Shown piece by piece: positions 26,913 through 36,005 of a stretch of 64,000 nt of DNA; positions within the stretch are counted from its first letter, which is position 1, and every line of letters begins with the position of its first letter. Source of the stretch: Collimonas arenae. Its GTDB lineage: Bacteria; Pseudomonadota; Gammaproteobacteria; Burkholderiales; Burkholderiaceae_D. The notes below the pieces were generated by a model. It ran no database searches, had not been told where the DNA came from, and worked only from the letters and a program-made list of their open reading frames with translations. Location: the NCBI RefSeq assembly GCF_000786695.1, contig NZ_CP009962.1, positions 4,650,001 to 4,714,000 on the forward strand, given 5' to 3'. The translations under genes and the position numbers were made by a program.

Positions 26913-28514
26913 ATGTCCTTCAACAAACGCCGTACTTTCTTGCACAAAGTCACCGCCGGCGCTGGCGTCTTGCTGAGCGGCGCACCGCTGCACAGCGTCA
27001 TCGCGCAAACCGTTGCTCCTGCCATCATCACCTCCGACAAGCTGCGGCCGCAATTGCCGAGCGGTGTGATGAGCGGCGATGTCAGCCGCGACAAGGCGAT
27101 CATCTGGAGCCGCGCCGACCGGCCGTCGCGCATGGTGGTGGAATACGCCAGCAACGAGAGCTTCCGGAACGCACAGACGCTGAGCGGACCGTTGGCGTTG
27201 TCCAGCAGCGATTTCTCTGCAAGAGTGGATCTCAGCGGCCTGCCCAGCGGACAAACGGTTTTTTACCGCGTGCGTTTCCAGGATATCCAGAACCCGTCGG
27301 TATATAGCGCGCCGCAGAGCGGCAGCTTGCTGATCCCGGGCGGCGCCGAACGCGACATCACCTTCGCGTTTTCCGGCGATGAAGCGGGACAAGGCTGGGG
27401 CATCAACGAAGCCTGGGGCGGCTACCGGATTTACGAAACCATGCGCCGTTTCAAGCCGGATTTCTTTATCCATTCCGGCGATCAGATTTACGCGGACGGC
27501 GTCATCGAAAAAGAGGTCAAGCTGGACGACGGCACGCTCTGGCAAAACCTGGTGACGCCGGCTAAATCCAAGGTAGCGGAAACGCTGGACGACTATCGCG
27601 GCAATTTCGCCTATAACCTGCTGGATATCAACAAGCGCCGCTTTGCCGCGGAGGTCCCGTTCCTGGTGCAATGGGACGATCACGAAGTGCGCAACAACTG
27701 GTATCCGGGCCAGAAGATCGGCGCTGCCGAACAGCGCTATCAGGAACGCGATCTGTCGACCCTGGCAGCCAACGCAAAGCGGGCGATGTTCGAATACAAT
27801 CCGTTTCGCATCGAACCCAGCGATCCTGAGCGGGTCTACCGCATGTTCAACTACGGCCCGCTGCTAGAAGTATTCATGCTCGACGAGCGCAGCTATCGCG
27901 GCGCTAATTCGCCGAACCGCCAGAGCGCGCTGACGCGGGATACAGCCTTTCTCGGCGCGGCGCAATTGCGCTGGATCAAACAGGCGTTGCTGCGTTCGCA
28001 GTCGACATGGAAGGTCATCGCCAGCGACATGCCAATCTCCATTGTCGTGCCGGATCTGAATCCCGACGTGCCGCAAGGGACCTTCGAGGCCTGGGCCAAT
28101 GGCGACAACGGCAAGCCGCGCGGGCGCGAGCTGGAAGTGGCCAGCCTGCTCAAATTCATCAAGCAGCACAATATCAAGAACGTGGTGTGGGTCACCGCCG
28201 ACGTCCACTACGCCTCGGCCACCCGCTATATGCCGGAAAAAGCCCAATTCACCGACTTCAAGCCGTTCTGGGAATTTGTCGGCGGCCCGCTGCATGCGGG
28301 CACTTTCGGTCCGGGAGAAATCGACCATACTTTCGGCCCCGACGTGCGTTATGTCAGCATCCCTGCCGACATGAAGCAAAACCGGCCGCCCAGCGAATTA
28401 TTGCAATTTTTCGGGGTCGGCAAGATCGATGCGAAGAGCAAAGTCATGACTGTCTCCCTGCACGACATTGACGGCAAGGATCTGTTCAAGGTCGACCTGC
28501 ATCCCGAGGCATAG
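26913..28514 (+). CDS. phoD: PhoD-family alkaline phosphatase/phosphodiesterase
   Basis: The 533-residue secreted phosphatase hydrolyses phosphate mono- and diesters outside the cytoplasmic membrane, using metals. A twin-arginine signal (NKRRTFLHKVTAG, then a hydrophobic stretch, cleavage near residue 35) marks export by Tat, as for all PhoD enzymes. A PhoD N-terminal domain (about 45-145) precedes the metallophosphatase domain with FAFSGDEAG, FFIHSGDQIYADG, QWDDHEVRNNW and WVTADVHYASA, which supply the metal ligands. The ATG at 26913 gives the correct Tat leader. It is monocistronic after a terminator. Confidence 0.93.
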   Translation: MSFNKRRTFLHKVTAGAGVLLSGAPLHSVIAQTVAPAIITSDKLRPQLPSGVMSGDVSRDKAIIWSRADRPSRMVVEYASNESFRNAQTLSGPLALSSSDFSARVDLSGLPSGQTVFYRVRFQDIQNPSVYSAPQSGSLLIPGGAERDITFAFSGDEAGQGWGINEAWGGYRIYETMRRFKPDFFIHSGDQIYADGVIEKEVKLDDGTLWQNLVTPAKSKVAETLDDYRGNFAYNLLDINKRRFAAEVPFLVQWDDHEVRNNWYPGQKIGAAEQRYQERDLSTLAANAKRAMFEYNPFRIEPSDPERVYRMFNYGPLLEVFMLDERSYRGANSPNRQSALTRDTAFLGAAQLRWIKQALLRSQSTWKVIASDMPISIVVPDLNPDVPQGTFEAWANGDNGKPRGRELEVASLLKFIKQHNIKNVVWVTADVHYASATRYMPEKAQFTDFKPFWEFVGGPLHAGTFGPGEIDHTFGPDVRYVSIPADMKQNRPPSELLQFFGVGKIDAKSKVMTVSLHDIDGKDLFKVDLHPEA

Positions 28515-28613
28515 CGGCTATCAGCCGGCGTCTGTTGCTTCGCCAGGGGCGAAGCGCTAACATATGGCTGCCTTCGCCATCCCGGCGCAAGGCTAACCGC
28601 GACCGCCTTTCCC

Positions 28614-28991
28614 ATGTTCCGCCTGCCCCGTCCATTACGCCAGCTAGCTATCTGCCTTGCCATGTTTGCAGCCTTGCTGCCAAGCGTGGTGCAGCTGCTG
28701 CCTGCCGCCCACGGCCAGCCGCTGGGATTGGGCGAACTGTGCAGCGTGGCCGGCCATGTGCAGGCGGCCAGCTCAGACAACCCCGGCAACTCCGACACAC
28801 CGGACCAGAATCATCAAGGCCATTGCCTGTTGTGCTTCTTGCATGCGGCCGACCTCGGCCTGCCGCCCGCCATCGGCCAGTGGCAACTTCCGGCCAGCGC
28901 AGCCATCGCTCTGCCGCAAGCAGTATCAACCCTGCACGCCAGCGTTGTCCGGCTGTATCCACAATCGCGCGGGCCGCCCGTATTTGCTTGA
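28614..28991 (+). CDS. DUF2946 family small envelope protein
   Basis: The 125-residue product has an N-terminal signal or anchor (about 8-32) and a central HCLLCFLHAADLG motif (residues about 70-82) of the His-x-x-x-Cys kind seen in DUF2946 proteins. Many of these sit in copper-responsive loci, and the motif suggests metal binding. That is inference. The gene lies between phoD and a Cys-rich barrel protein 71 bp downstream, with which it may be co-expressed. Confidence 0.75.
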   Translation: MFRLPRPLRQLAICLAMFAALLPSVVQLLPAAHGQPLGLGELCSVAGHVQAASSDNPGNSDTPDQNHQGHCLLCFLHAADLGLPPAIGQWQLPASAAIALPQAVSTLHASVVRLYPQSRGPPVFA

Positions 28992-29062
28992 TTTGGTTAA
29001 CTACAGCGCACTTTCATTGACCGACAGTGCGAGTTACAACTTGAACAAGGAATACCTTCATC

Positions 29063-30103
29063 ATGGCTACGCCATTCTTTCGCCGCACCCGCGTTATTTC
29101 GGCGCGCCTTTCCGTATGGCCACTCGCGGCTTTGTCTTTGACCACCCTCTTGCCACAGGCAGCGCTGGCTTGCGCCAGTTGCGGCTGCACGCTCAGCTCC
29201 GACTGGGACAATCTCGGCATCGGCGGCTCGTCCGGGCTGAAAATGGATATCCGCTACGACTACCTGAATCAAAACCAGCTACGCAGCGGCAGCAGCACCA
29301 TCTCGCCCACCGCCGCCAGCCGGATTTCCAATAATGGCGATCCGCAGGAAGTCGAAAAATACACCCGTAACAACTATCTGACGCTCGGCCTCGACTACAG
29401 CTTCAATCCAGACTGGGGCATCAATCTGCAATTGCCTTACATTATGCGCAGCCACAGCACGCTGGGCACCGCCTCGGATGGCATAACGCCCGGCCCCGGT
29501 GGCGGCCAGTACGATTCCAGGACGTCCAGCATCGGCGACCTCAAGCTCATCGGCCGTTACCAGGGTTTCTCGCCTGAACATAATTTCGGTATCTTGTTCG
29601 GTGTGAAACTGCCCACCGGCAGCCATACCGATACCGCCATGTCGAGCGATCCCACGGCGCCGGGACCAGTGCCTATCGATCGCGGCCTGCAACCGGGCAG
29701 CGGCACCACCGACGCCATTCTCGGCATCTACTATATGGATACGCTGAGCCAGAACTGGGATTATTTTGCACAGGGCATCGTACAGAAGGCGCTGGATTCC
29801 AGCGACCAGTATCGTCCAGGCGACGGCGCCAACCTGAATCTGGGCCTGCGCTATATGGGCAATACCGCCTTCACGCCGCAAATTCAGCTGAACGTGCGAC
29901 GTGTGCTGCACGATGTCGGCGCCAATGCGGACACCATCAGCACCGGCGGCACCCTGGTCTATCTCAGCCCTGGCGTGACGGTGCCGGTCTCCCAGCAAGT
30001 CTCGCTGTACGGTTTCGTACAGTTACCGGTTTATCAAAAAGTCAACGGCGTACAGCTCGCGCCGCGCTTTACCGCCACCGTGGGCGCCCGCTACTCGTTC
30101 TAA
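29063..30103 (+). CDS. Putative outer-membrane beta-barrel with N-terminal CASCGC motif
   Basis: The 346-residue precursor has a long signal peptide (about 1-36, ending AALA) directly followed by CASCGCTLSSDWDNLG, three closely spaced cysteines at the mature N-terminus that could bind a metal. The rest alternates short polar turns and amphipathic strands (YDYLNQNQL, LGLDYSFNPDWGINLQLPYI, FGILFGVKLPTG) and ends in an aromatic residue (ARYSF), as expected for an outer-membrane barrel of the MetA/transporter type. No function is assigned. It sits beside a DUF2946 gene, so a copper link is possible. Confidence 0.7.
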   Translation: MATPFFRRTRVISARLSVWPLAALSLTTLLPQAALACASCGCTLSSDWDNLGIGGSSGLKMDIRYDYLNQNQLRSGSSTISPTAASRISNNGDPQEVEKYTRNNYLTLGLDYSFNPDWGINLQLPYIMRSHSTLGTASDGITPGPGGGQYDSRTSSIGDLKLIGRYQGFSPEHNFGILFGVKLPTGSHTDTAMSSDPTAPGPVPIDRGLQPGSGTTDAILGIYYMDTLSQNWDYFAQGIVQKALDSSDQYRPGDGANLNLGLRYMGNTAFTPQIQLNVRRVLHDVGANADTISTGGTLVYLSPGVTVPVSQQVSLYGFVQLPVYQKVNGVQLAPRFTATVGARYSF

Positions 30104-30391
30104 CTGTGTGCGGCCGGTAGTCAGTTGCCGGCCGCCAACCCATCAACACTATTGATGCCCATATTTTCCTGACAACTAAAAATCCCCTGCTACTTGTATT
30201 GCCGCCCTCTTAAACATCGATATCTCACAATTGTTTTCATTTGTATCGCACTTTATGTCAGCCATATCCAATCTGACCGCGTTGATTACCTACCTCGGTC
30301 ATATTGCCAGGTGCGGCGCACAACAGATAACACAGTCGTGCTGCAAGTAGACAGATTGACAAATTTGCATTACCACTCCATGGAGAAAAAA

Positions 30392-30901
30392 ATGAAAGCA
30401 TTGTTTATTTCAGCAGCAGTTGCAGCAGCTTTACTGACTTCCGCCGCCAGCTTCGCCCAAGCACCGGCAGCAGCGCCAGCCGGCAGCACCGGCCTGTGCA
30501 AGGACGGCAGCTACTCTTCCAACGCTACCAAGAAAGGCGCTTGCGCTGGCCATAAGGGCGTAAAAACATGGTATGCACCAGCCGCTGCGGCAGCCGCCGC
30601 ACCTGCTACCACACCTGCCGCCGCACCTGCCACAACTCCGGCAGCAGCTCCAGCCGCTGCACCGGCGGCCATGGCAAAACCAGCTGCACCAGCAGCGATG
30701 GCTCCTGCAAAACCAGCAGCTGCAGCCGCCGCTCCGGCAGCTGGCGCTAATCCAGGCGACGTTTGGGTCAATAGTTCCAGCAAGGTCTATCACTGCGCCG
30801 GCAGCAAGTACTATGGCAAGACAAAGGCTGGTTCTTACATGACAGAAGCAGCCGCCAAGGCAGCAGGCAACCACGCCGACCACGGCAAAGCTTGTAGCTA
30901 A
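30392..30901 (+). CDS. Secreted DUF3761-type protein with Ala/Pro linker
   Basis: The 169-residue precursor has a signal peptide (MKALFISAAVAAALLTSAASFA). A first small module (TGLCKDGSYSSNATKKGACAGHKG) matches DUF3761. A 60-residue Ala/Pro/Thr repeat linker follows, then a second module (VWVNSSSKVYHCAGSKYYG, ending HADHGKACS) of a kind common in small proteobacterial secreted proteins. Each module holds two cysteines that could pair. The ATG at 30392 follows GGAG by 6-7 bases. Function is unknown. The linker is rich in GCA/CCA codons and produces long shadow ORFs. Confidence 0.8.
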   Translation: MKALFISAAVAAALLTSAASFAQAPAAAPAGSTGLCKDGSYSSNATKKGACAGHKGVKTWYAPAAAAAAAPATTPAAAPATTPAAAPAAAPAAMAKPAAPAAMAPAKPAAAAAAPAAGANPGDVWVNSSSKVYHCAGSKYYGKTKAGSYMTEAAAKAAGNHADHGKACS

Positions 30902-30909
30902 GAGCTAAA

Positions 30910-30947
30910 AAAACAGGGCCGGGGTATAGTTTCCTTGGCCCTGTTTT
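30910..30947 (+). terminator. Terminator after the DUF3761 gene
   Basis: Stem AAAACAGGGCC / GGCCCTGTTTT around a 16-base loop, 9 bp after the stop, with a T-rich 3' side. Confidence 0.8.
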
Positions 30948-31094
30948 CATTTCCGGCCAGATTTCCGTTAGCGCCGGCAACCAATAAAGAACTCCGGGTT
31001 TATCTATCTTTTACAATTGGACGACTTTTTTTGATGATGTTTACGCTACTCTTGCCGGGTAGTCTAAACATCGTCAACTTTGAAAGGAAATCTC

Positions 31095-31340
31095 ATGGGC
31101 ATTATCGCTTGGCTGGTAGTTGGCGCGATTGCAGGATGGCTGGCTGGTGTTGTGGTCAAGGGCGGCGGCTTCGGCGTACTGGTTGATATCATCGTCGGTA
31201 TCGTCGGCGCTTTCATCGGCGGCTGGCTGGCCGGCATACTTGGTATTCATGTTGGCGGCGGCATGATCGCGTCGATCGTGACTGCCACCGTAGGTGCTGT
31301 CATCTTGCTGTTCATCCTGCGGCTTATCAAGCGCGCCTGA
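31095..31340 (+). CDS. GlsB/YeaQ/YmgE family membrane protein
   Basis: The 81-residue protein has three glycine-rich hydrophobic helices (MGIIAWLVVGAIAGWLAG; LVDIIVGIVGAFIGGWLAG; SIVTATVGAVILLFIL) and a short basic tail, typical of the transglycosylase-associated/stress-response GlsB-YeaQ family of the inner membrane. These are often induced in stationary phase. AGGA lies before the ATG. It is monocistronic between two terminators. Confidence 0.9.
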   Translation: MGIIAWLVVGAIAGWLAGVVVKGGGFGVLVDIIVGIVGAFIGGWLAGILGIHVGGGMIASIVTATVGAVILLFILRLIKRA

Positions 31341-31377
31341 GCATTACCATTACCCTGCATTGCTGTAAAAAATGCAT

Positions 31378-31405
31378 AAAAAACCCGCCATGTGCGGGTT
31401 TTTTC
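31378..31405 (+). terminator. Terminator between the GlsB gene and the convergent SDR gene
   Basis: Stem AAACCCGC / GCGGGTTT with loop CATGT, with A-run before and T-run after, so it can act in both directions. Confidence 0.88.
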
Positions 31406-31436
31406 TTTTCCTCGATTCACTCACTCCGCTATTCCG

Positions 31437-32654
31437 CTATTTGAAGTCATAGGCCATTTGCGCCTTCAGCGATAATTTTCGGGTGCTGCGATCACAGCGG
31501 CCGATATAGTCCAGGAACGATGGCGCCGGGGCCAGTCCTTCACTCAATAATCGCTGTGTATCGAAAATATAATTCAGCTTTGAAAAGCGACCGTACAGCA
31601 TCAATGCCTTGTGCAGCATGCGGATATTGAGCAGGCCGCTGCCCGGTTCCTTCGCCACACGGTTCTCAGCGGCATAGCGGGAACTGTACGAACGCGCCAG
31701 CGGCAACAACGCTTCCTCAGATACCCGTTCATAAGGCTGACCCGCCGCAGTCCCGTCCATGCTGTGGAAGGCCTGCAATAATTCCTCCACCATGGCGCTC
31801 CCATTAAGCCCGGCCGCGATGTGATAGGCGGAGAAGCCCAGCGTCTCCTTTAAAGTCAGAGCGACGATCGTCTGCGCACAATAGTCGACCGGAACGATAT
31901 CCAGGTGGGCCGTCGGCGGACAAACAAAACGATTGAGTTGCGAGACCAGTTTCAGTATCCAGAAAATACTGGCGGACGGTTTGCAGCCCAGCGCCGAATG
32001 ACCGATGATGATCGATGGCCGCACAGACACCAGCGGCAGTTCTGGAAAGCGTTCTCTCAGCTGATTCTCCGCTTGCGCCTTGGAGGCGGTGTACGGCACC
32101 AGGTGCGCCCTTTCCTCCGGCAAGCGCATGCTCTCCGTCACCACCGGACCCCGCGCCACGCCGCATGCCATGGCAGTGCCGACATAGACAAAACGCCGCA
32201 GCCTGGTATGGCCGGAAAACCGCGCGGCCAGCCGCAATGTGGCGTTGACATTGACCTCCCAGATATCCGGCCGATCGGCAAAGGACGTCACCGCCGCGCT
32301 ATGGATGACGTGCGTGACATCGTTCAGCCGCGCATCCGAAAATGCCTGCGGATCTTTCAGGTCAGCCAGGATGATCTGCCTCTCCGACACCGCTGGCGGC
32401 GCTGCGGAGCGCGTAAAACGAGCGATCGATGCGCGCACCCTGCGTACGCCTTCCGCTGCCGACTGCGCACGAACCAGAAATAGCATTTCCTTGAAGCTTG
32501 CGCTGCCCGCGAGGTTGGCGGCAATCGCACCGCCGACGAAGCCGGTGACGCCAGTAAGAAAAATTCGTGGCGATCCTGCCTCAGAGGGATTTTGCGCGGC
32601 AAGTTCTTGTTTGCCACGCAACCACGGCGATCTTGGGAACAAATTAAAAACCAT
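31437..32654 (-). CDS. NAD(P)-dependent reductase/epimerase, thioester-reductase-like
   Basis: The 405-residue extended short-chain dehydrogenase shows a Rossmann motif FLTGVTGFVGGAIAANL near residue 33, followed by LFLVRAQSAAEG, VTHVIHSAAVTSF near 125, FVYVGTAMACG, and a catalytic-type Tyr in VPYTASKAQAEN (YxxxK) near 195. This layout matches the Male-sterility/NAD_binding_4 branch, which reduces thioester-bound acyl chains or acts on fatty acyl groups. No carrier-protein or adenylation domain is attached or encoded nearby. The substrate is unknown. It is convergent with the GlsB gene and followed 24 bp upstream by the mipA stop. Confidence 0.8.
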   Translation of the reverse strand: MVFNLFPRSPWLRGKQELAAQNPSEAGSPRIFLTGVTGFVGGAIAANLAGSASFKEMLFLVRAQSAAEGVRRVRASIARFTRSAAPPAVSERQIILADLKDPQAFSDARLNDVTHVIHSAAVTSFADRPDIWEVNVNATLRLAARFSGHTRLRRFVYVGTAMACGVARGPVVTESMRLPEERAHLVPYTASKAQAENQLRERFPELPLVSVRPSIIIGHSALGCKPSASIFWILKLVSQLNRFVCPPTAHLDIVPVDYCAQTIVALTLKETLGFSAYHIAAGLNGSAMVEELLQAFHSMDGTAAGQPYERVSEEALLPLARSYSSRYAAENRVAKEPGSGLLNIRMLHKALMLYGRFSKLNYIFDTQRLLSEGLAPAPSFLDYIGRCDRSTRKLSLKAQMAYDFK

Positions 32655-32678
32655 GATGGCGTACCAATTCGGATTCGA

Positions 32679-33494
32679 TCAAAACGAATAGTTGACAGTC
32701 GTGAAGCCGCTGTAATTGGTCTTGGCCAGCACTAACGGGCTGTCAGCCGCTTTTTGCATATAATGCGTTGCGCCTAACATGGTGGAAACCGACCAGGTCT
32801 TGTTAAAGCTGTGTGTCCAGACGACCGAAGCCGTCATCGCATTCAAGCCCGATTTTGCGGTGTATTGGCGGTAGCCGGAATTGCTGCTTTGAAGCGCGGT
32901 GACGCCGAAGAAAGTCTGGTTGTATTTGGCATCGCCAAAGACTGCCGCGCCGCTGACGCTGACCTTGTCTTTGGCCAGGTCCAGCACTGTGCTGCTCAGT
33001 TGCGCCTTGTAAGTAAGGCCATGGTCGCGGTTGGTGACAGGCTGCGAAACGCTGACCGACAATGCGCCGATCCGGCCAAGCTTGATGCCGCCCTCAAGAT
33101 TGGCCAGCACCGAGCCTTTGATTTCGCCCATGCCTTTCAGTTTTGCCGAGCCAGGCTGCAGGCCGTCGTTGGAATCCTTCCGGCCGGCGTCGTAGCCGAT
33201 GGCGGCGGTGGCAAAGAACATGTCGCTGATATCGTAACGATAACCCGCACCCTGCATGGCGTCGAAAAAAAAGCCGGACGGCGAGACGATGTTCAAGACA
33301 GGTACCGGCACCGCCCGGTATTCGTCGCTGCCGGCATAGCGCGCCATGGCGCCGGCGCCAAGTCCGATAGTAATCTGGGTATCCTGCAGCCAGGATTTGG
33401 ATGACGCCGGCGTCACTTGCTGAGCCATCGCCACGCGGGATGTCAACACGCCGCACACAGTGACAGCGATAATTGACTTGATCTGGTGTTTCAT
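32679..33494 (-). CDS. MipA/OmpV family outer-membrane protein
   Basis: The 271-residue precursor has a signal peptide ending RVAMA near residue 25. A beta-barrel follows with family landmarks ITIGLGAGAMARYAGSDEYR at the start, VVWTHSFNKTWSVSTMLG near 220, and a terminal aromatic (NYSF) for BAM recognition. MipA was described as a scaffold between murein hydrolase and synthase in E. coli, while OmpV-type proteins respond to envelope stress. The ATG at 33494 follows GGAG by 6 bases, so the longer ORF start is rejected. It is divergent from a two-component system 234 bp away, which may control it. Confidence 0.85.
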   Translation of the reverse strand: MKHQIKSIIAVTVCGVLTSRVAMAQQVTPASSKSWLQDTQITIGLGAGAMARYAGSDEYRAVPVPVLNIVSPSGFFFDAMQGAGYRYDISDMFFATAAIGYDAGRKDSNDGLQPGSAKLKGMGEIKGSVLANLEGGIKLGRIGALSVSVSQPVTNRDHGLTYKAQLSSTVLDLAKDKVSVSGAAVFGDAKYNQTFFGVTALQSSNSGYRQYTAKSGLNAMTASVVWTHSFNKTWSVSTMLGATHYMQKAADSPLVLAKTNYSGFTTVNYSF

Positions 33495-33728
33495 TGTTTC
33501 TCCGGTTGATAAGGAAAGTGCCAGCTGAAGCATCGACACAAGGTCGCCTGGGAACGGCTCACTGAGTCAGATCTGCAGGACACATTCTCTGCATTCCCGA
33601 ATGGCAAGTCTGTGAGTCATTAGTAAGGAATCTGTGTCATTCGGTGGCATTTATGTGTTTGTTTGTAATCGGGTCATCAAGGCCGCGAGTGAAACGCTAT
33701 GATGGGAAAAAAAAAGGGGAACAGCCGG

Positions 33729-34427
33729 ATGAAGAAGGTTTTACTGATCGAAGACGATGCGCGACTTGCCGAATTGATATCGGAATATCTGTGCCGCTAC
33801 GATTTTGAAGTGACGCTGGTGCTGCGCGGCGATCTGGCGCTGGACGCCATCGCTCGCGAACAGCCGGACGTGGTGGTGCTGGACCTGATGTTGCCTGGCA
33901 TGGATGGCATGGATATCTGCCGCGCCATCCGCAAAACCTCGTCGCTGCCGGTGCTGATGCTAACCGCCCGCGCCGATATTTTCGACCAGGTCGCCGGCCT
34001 TGAAATCGGCGCCGACGATTACATGCTGAAGCCGGTAGAACCGCGCTTGTTGCTAGCGCGCCTGCGCGTCATCCTGCGCTGGATGGAATTGCGCGGCCAG
34101 CCGACGCGCGGCAACCTGCTGCAATTCGGCGAACTGGAGGTCGACCTGTCGGCGCGCCAGGTTTGCTGGAAAGGCCGGGAGGTTGATCTCAAGACGGCCG
34201 ATTACAACCTGTTCGTGATCCTGCTGCAAGCCGCCGGCAAGGTGCTCAGCCGCGACGAACTGTTGAAGCGCTGGCGCGGCATCGGCTTCGACGGCCTCGA
34301 CCGTACCGTCGATGTCAGCATTTCACGCTTGCGCAAATGTTTTGACGACGATGCCAATGAACCGCGCAAGATCAAAACGGTTTGGGGCCGGGGTTACCTG
34401 TTCAGCCCGATCGCCTGGGAAGAGTAA
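33729..34427 (+). CDS. OmpR/PhoB-family response regulator (RstA-like)
   Basis: The 232-residue transcription factor has a receiver domain (1-120) with acidic pocket LIEDD, phospho-acceptor Asp52 in VVVLDLMLPG, Thr/Ala switch LMLTARAD, and Lys in YMLKPVEP. The C-terminal winged helix (130-230) contains the wing segment TVWGRGYLFSP. The ATG at 33729 starts MKKVLLIEDD, the normal opening, and is preferred to an upstream in-frame ATG at 33699. It overlaps the kinase gene by one base (TAATG). RstA-like is by general resemblance. It is divergent from mipA. Confidence 0.92.
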   Translation: MKKVLLIEDDARLAELISEYLCRYDFEVTLVLRGDLALDAIAREQPDVVVLDLMLPGMDGMDICRAIRKTSSLPVLMLTARADIFDQVAGLEIGADDYMLKPVEPRLLLARLRVILRWMELRGQPTRGNLLQFGELEVDLSARQVCWKGREVDLKTADYNLFVILLQAAGKVLSRDELLKRWRGIGFDGLDRTVDVSISRLRKCFDDDANEPRKIKTVWGRGYLFSPIAWEE

Positions 34428-35710
34428 TGTTAAGAATCCTGATACGTCTGTATTTGATTGTCGCCATCCTGTCGATCATTTCCATTATTTTTGTACAAAA
34501 GGGCTTTCCCTATATATTCAGGGGGGATTTCCAAACCCAGATGCACAGGGACTACAACACCGAAGCAATGTTGGTGCGCAACTACCTTGGCACGATCCGC
34601 AACAGCGACCAGGAAGCCAGGCTGGCGCACATGAACAGCGTCAGCCCGCAACGTTATGCGCGCCTGTCGAACGACGAAATGCAGGCGTTGCCGCCAGCGA
34701 TCAAGAAAGAGTTGGCGCGCTCCGGAATCGCCTGGAACGGCCACGGAGAAAATAACCGACCGGATCCTTATATGGCCTTGGACGACGGCAGCGTATTGCG
34801 AGTCCGTTCCTATGCGTTCGGCTATACAGAAGTGATCGCCTATCTCGTCGTCTTCGGCGTCATGCTGTTTGCGGTCTGGATGTGGCTGACGCCGCATTGG
34901 CGCGACCTGGAAAAATTGCGTATCGCCGCCGCCAGGTTTGGCGATGGGGCGCTGGATGCGCGCGCCAAGCTGTCCGACAATTCCTCCATCAAACAGTTAT
35001 GCGCTTACTTCAACAATATGGCCGACCGCATCAGAGACCTGATCACTGCGCAAAGAGACATGGTCAACGCCGCATCACACGAGCTACGCACGCCGCTGGC
35101 GCGGCTCGAATTCGGCCTGGTCAACTTGATGGATACCACCGACGACAGCAAGGCGCACAAGCGCATCCAGGCCATGCGTAAAGACGTTGAAGAGCTCGAT
35201 ATCCTGGTCGGGGAACTGCTGACGCTGAGCATGCTGGAACAATCGTCGCTGCCGGAGCGCAAGGAAAAAATCGCGTTGGAAGATTTTTTACGTTCCGCCA
35301 CCGGCGTCTCGCATGAAGAGCTGCTCCTGCGTCACACGACGATCAGTTGGTCTGTCGACGCCTCAATGCAAGAAATCGTCACCGAGCCGCGCAATCTGGG
35401 ACGCGCGTTTTCCAATCTGGTGCGCAACGCCCTGCGCTATACCCGCGGCACCATCCGGGTACGGGTCGAAGCCAGAGCCGGTTCCTGGAATCTGATTGTG
35501 GAAGACGATGGCGTAGGGATCCCTGAAAACGAGCGGGATCGGATTTTCGAACCCTTTTACCGTCTCGACCGCAGCCGCGACCGCGCCACCGGCGGCTACG
35601 GACTGGGCCTGGCGATTGTCAAGAAAGCTACCGAACGTCTTGGCGGCACGGTTCGAATTGGAGCTTCGGAGCTGGGCGGTGCGATGTTCGTCATGAATTT
35701 CCCGCTGTAG
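34427..35710 (+). CDS. Sensor histidine kinase (RstB-like)
   Basis: The 427-residue inner-membrane kinase pairs with the upstream regulator. TM1 spans about residues 4-25. A periplasmic sensor loop (26-130) is rich in charged residues. TM2 is about 140-160, followed by a HAMP linker (ARFGDGALDARAKL), the H-box NAASHELRTPLARLEFGL near 220, N-box NLVRNALRYT, G1 VEDDGVGIPENE with F-box FEPFYRLD, and G2 GGYGLGLAIVKK. All catalytic boxes are intact. Its signal is unknown; the divergent mipA gene suggests envelope sensing. The start overlaps the regulator stop. Confidence 0.92.
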   Translation: MLRILIRLYLIVAILSIISIIFVQKGFPYIFRGDFQTQMHRDYNTEAMLVRNYLGTIRNSDQEARLAHMNSVSPQRYARLSNDEMQALPPAIKKELARSGIAWNGHGENNRPDPYMALDDGSVLRVRSYAFGYTEVIAYLVVFGVMLFAVWMWLTPHWRDLEKLRIAAARFGDGALDARAKLSDNSSIKQLCAYFNNMADRIRDLITAQRDMVNAASHELRTPLARLEFGLVNLMDTTDDSKAHKRIQAMRKDVEELDILVGELLTLSMLEQSSLPERKEKIALEDFLRSATGVSHEELLLRHTTISWSVDASMQEIVTEPRNLGRAFSNLVRNALRYTRGTIRVRVEARAGSWNLIVEDDGVGIPENERDRIFEPFYRLDRSRDRATGGYGLGLAIVKKATERLGGTVRIGASELGGAMFVMNFPL

Positions 35711-35849
35711 CAAAACCAAGGCGCCCTATTCCGGCGGGACCAATCTGGCGCGCATCACCCTATCACTTTTGCTTATTCCAAATAAGACAAACTGACACAC
35801 ATCAGCATCAATTTCACATCAACGCTCCGCCGCCAAACCCCGCATCCAT

Positions 35850-35864
35850 GCGCCTTAAAGGCGC
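35850..35864. other. Short palindrome in the gap before the M1 peptidase gene
   Basis: GCGCCTTAAAGGCGC has 7-bp arms around one base, within the 295-bp gap 35711-36005. It could be a weak operator or part of an untranslated leader. Nothing else stands out in the gap apart from the GGGAGG ribosome site at 35988-35993. Confidence 0.25.
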
Positions 35865-36005
35865 AAACACCGAAAATGCCGCCGTGGCATATTTTGTCTT
35901 TTGATCGCGGTTTGATTTACTTTTTATGTTCATACTATTTTCCTAGCGGATCAACGTCGTGCGCGCTAGAATCCCAAGACAAAATTTGGGAGGATTTGAC
36001 CTGTG

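Noticed and set aside
30568..30750. Tandem repeat array in the DUF3761 gene
   Set aside because: Repetition reflects an Ala/Pro-rich protein linker rather than a DNA repeat of fixed unit.
30431..30783. Ala/Gly- or Cys-rich minus-strand frames opposite the DUF3761 gene
   Set aside because: They come from the GCA/CCA repeats of the Ala/Pro linker read backwards.
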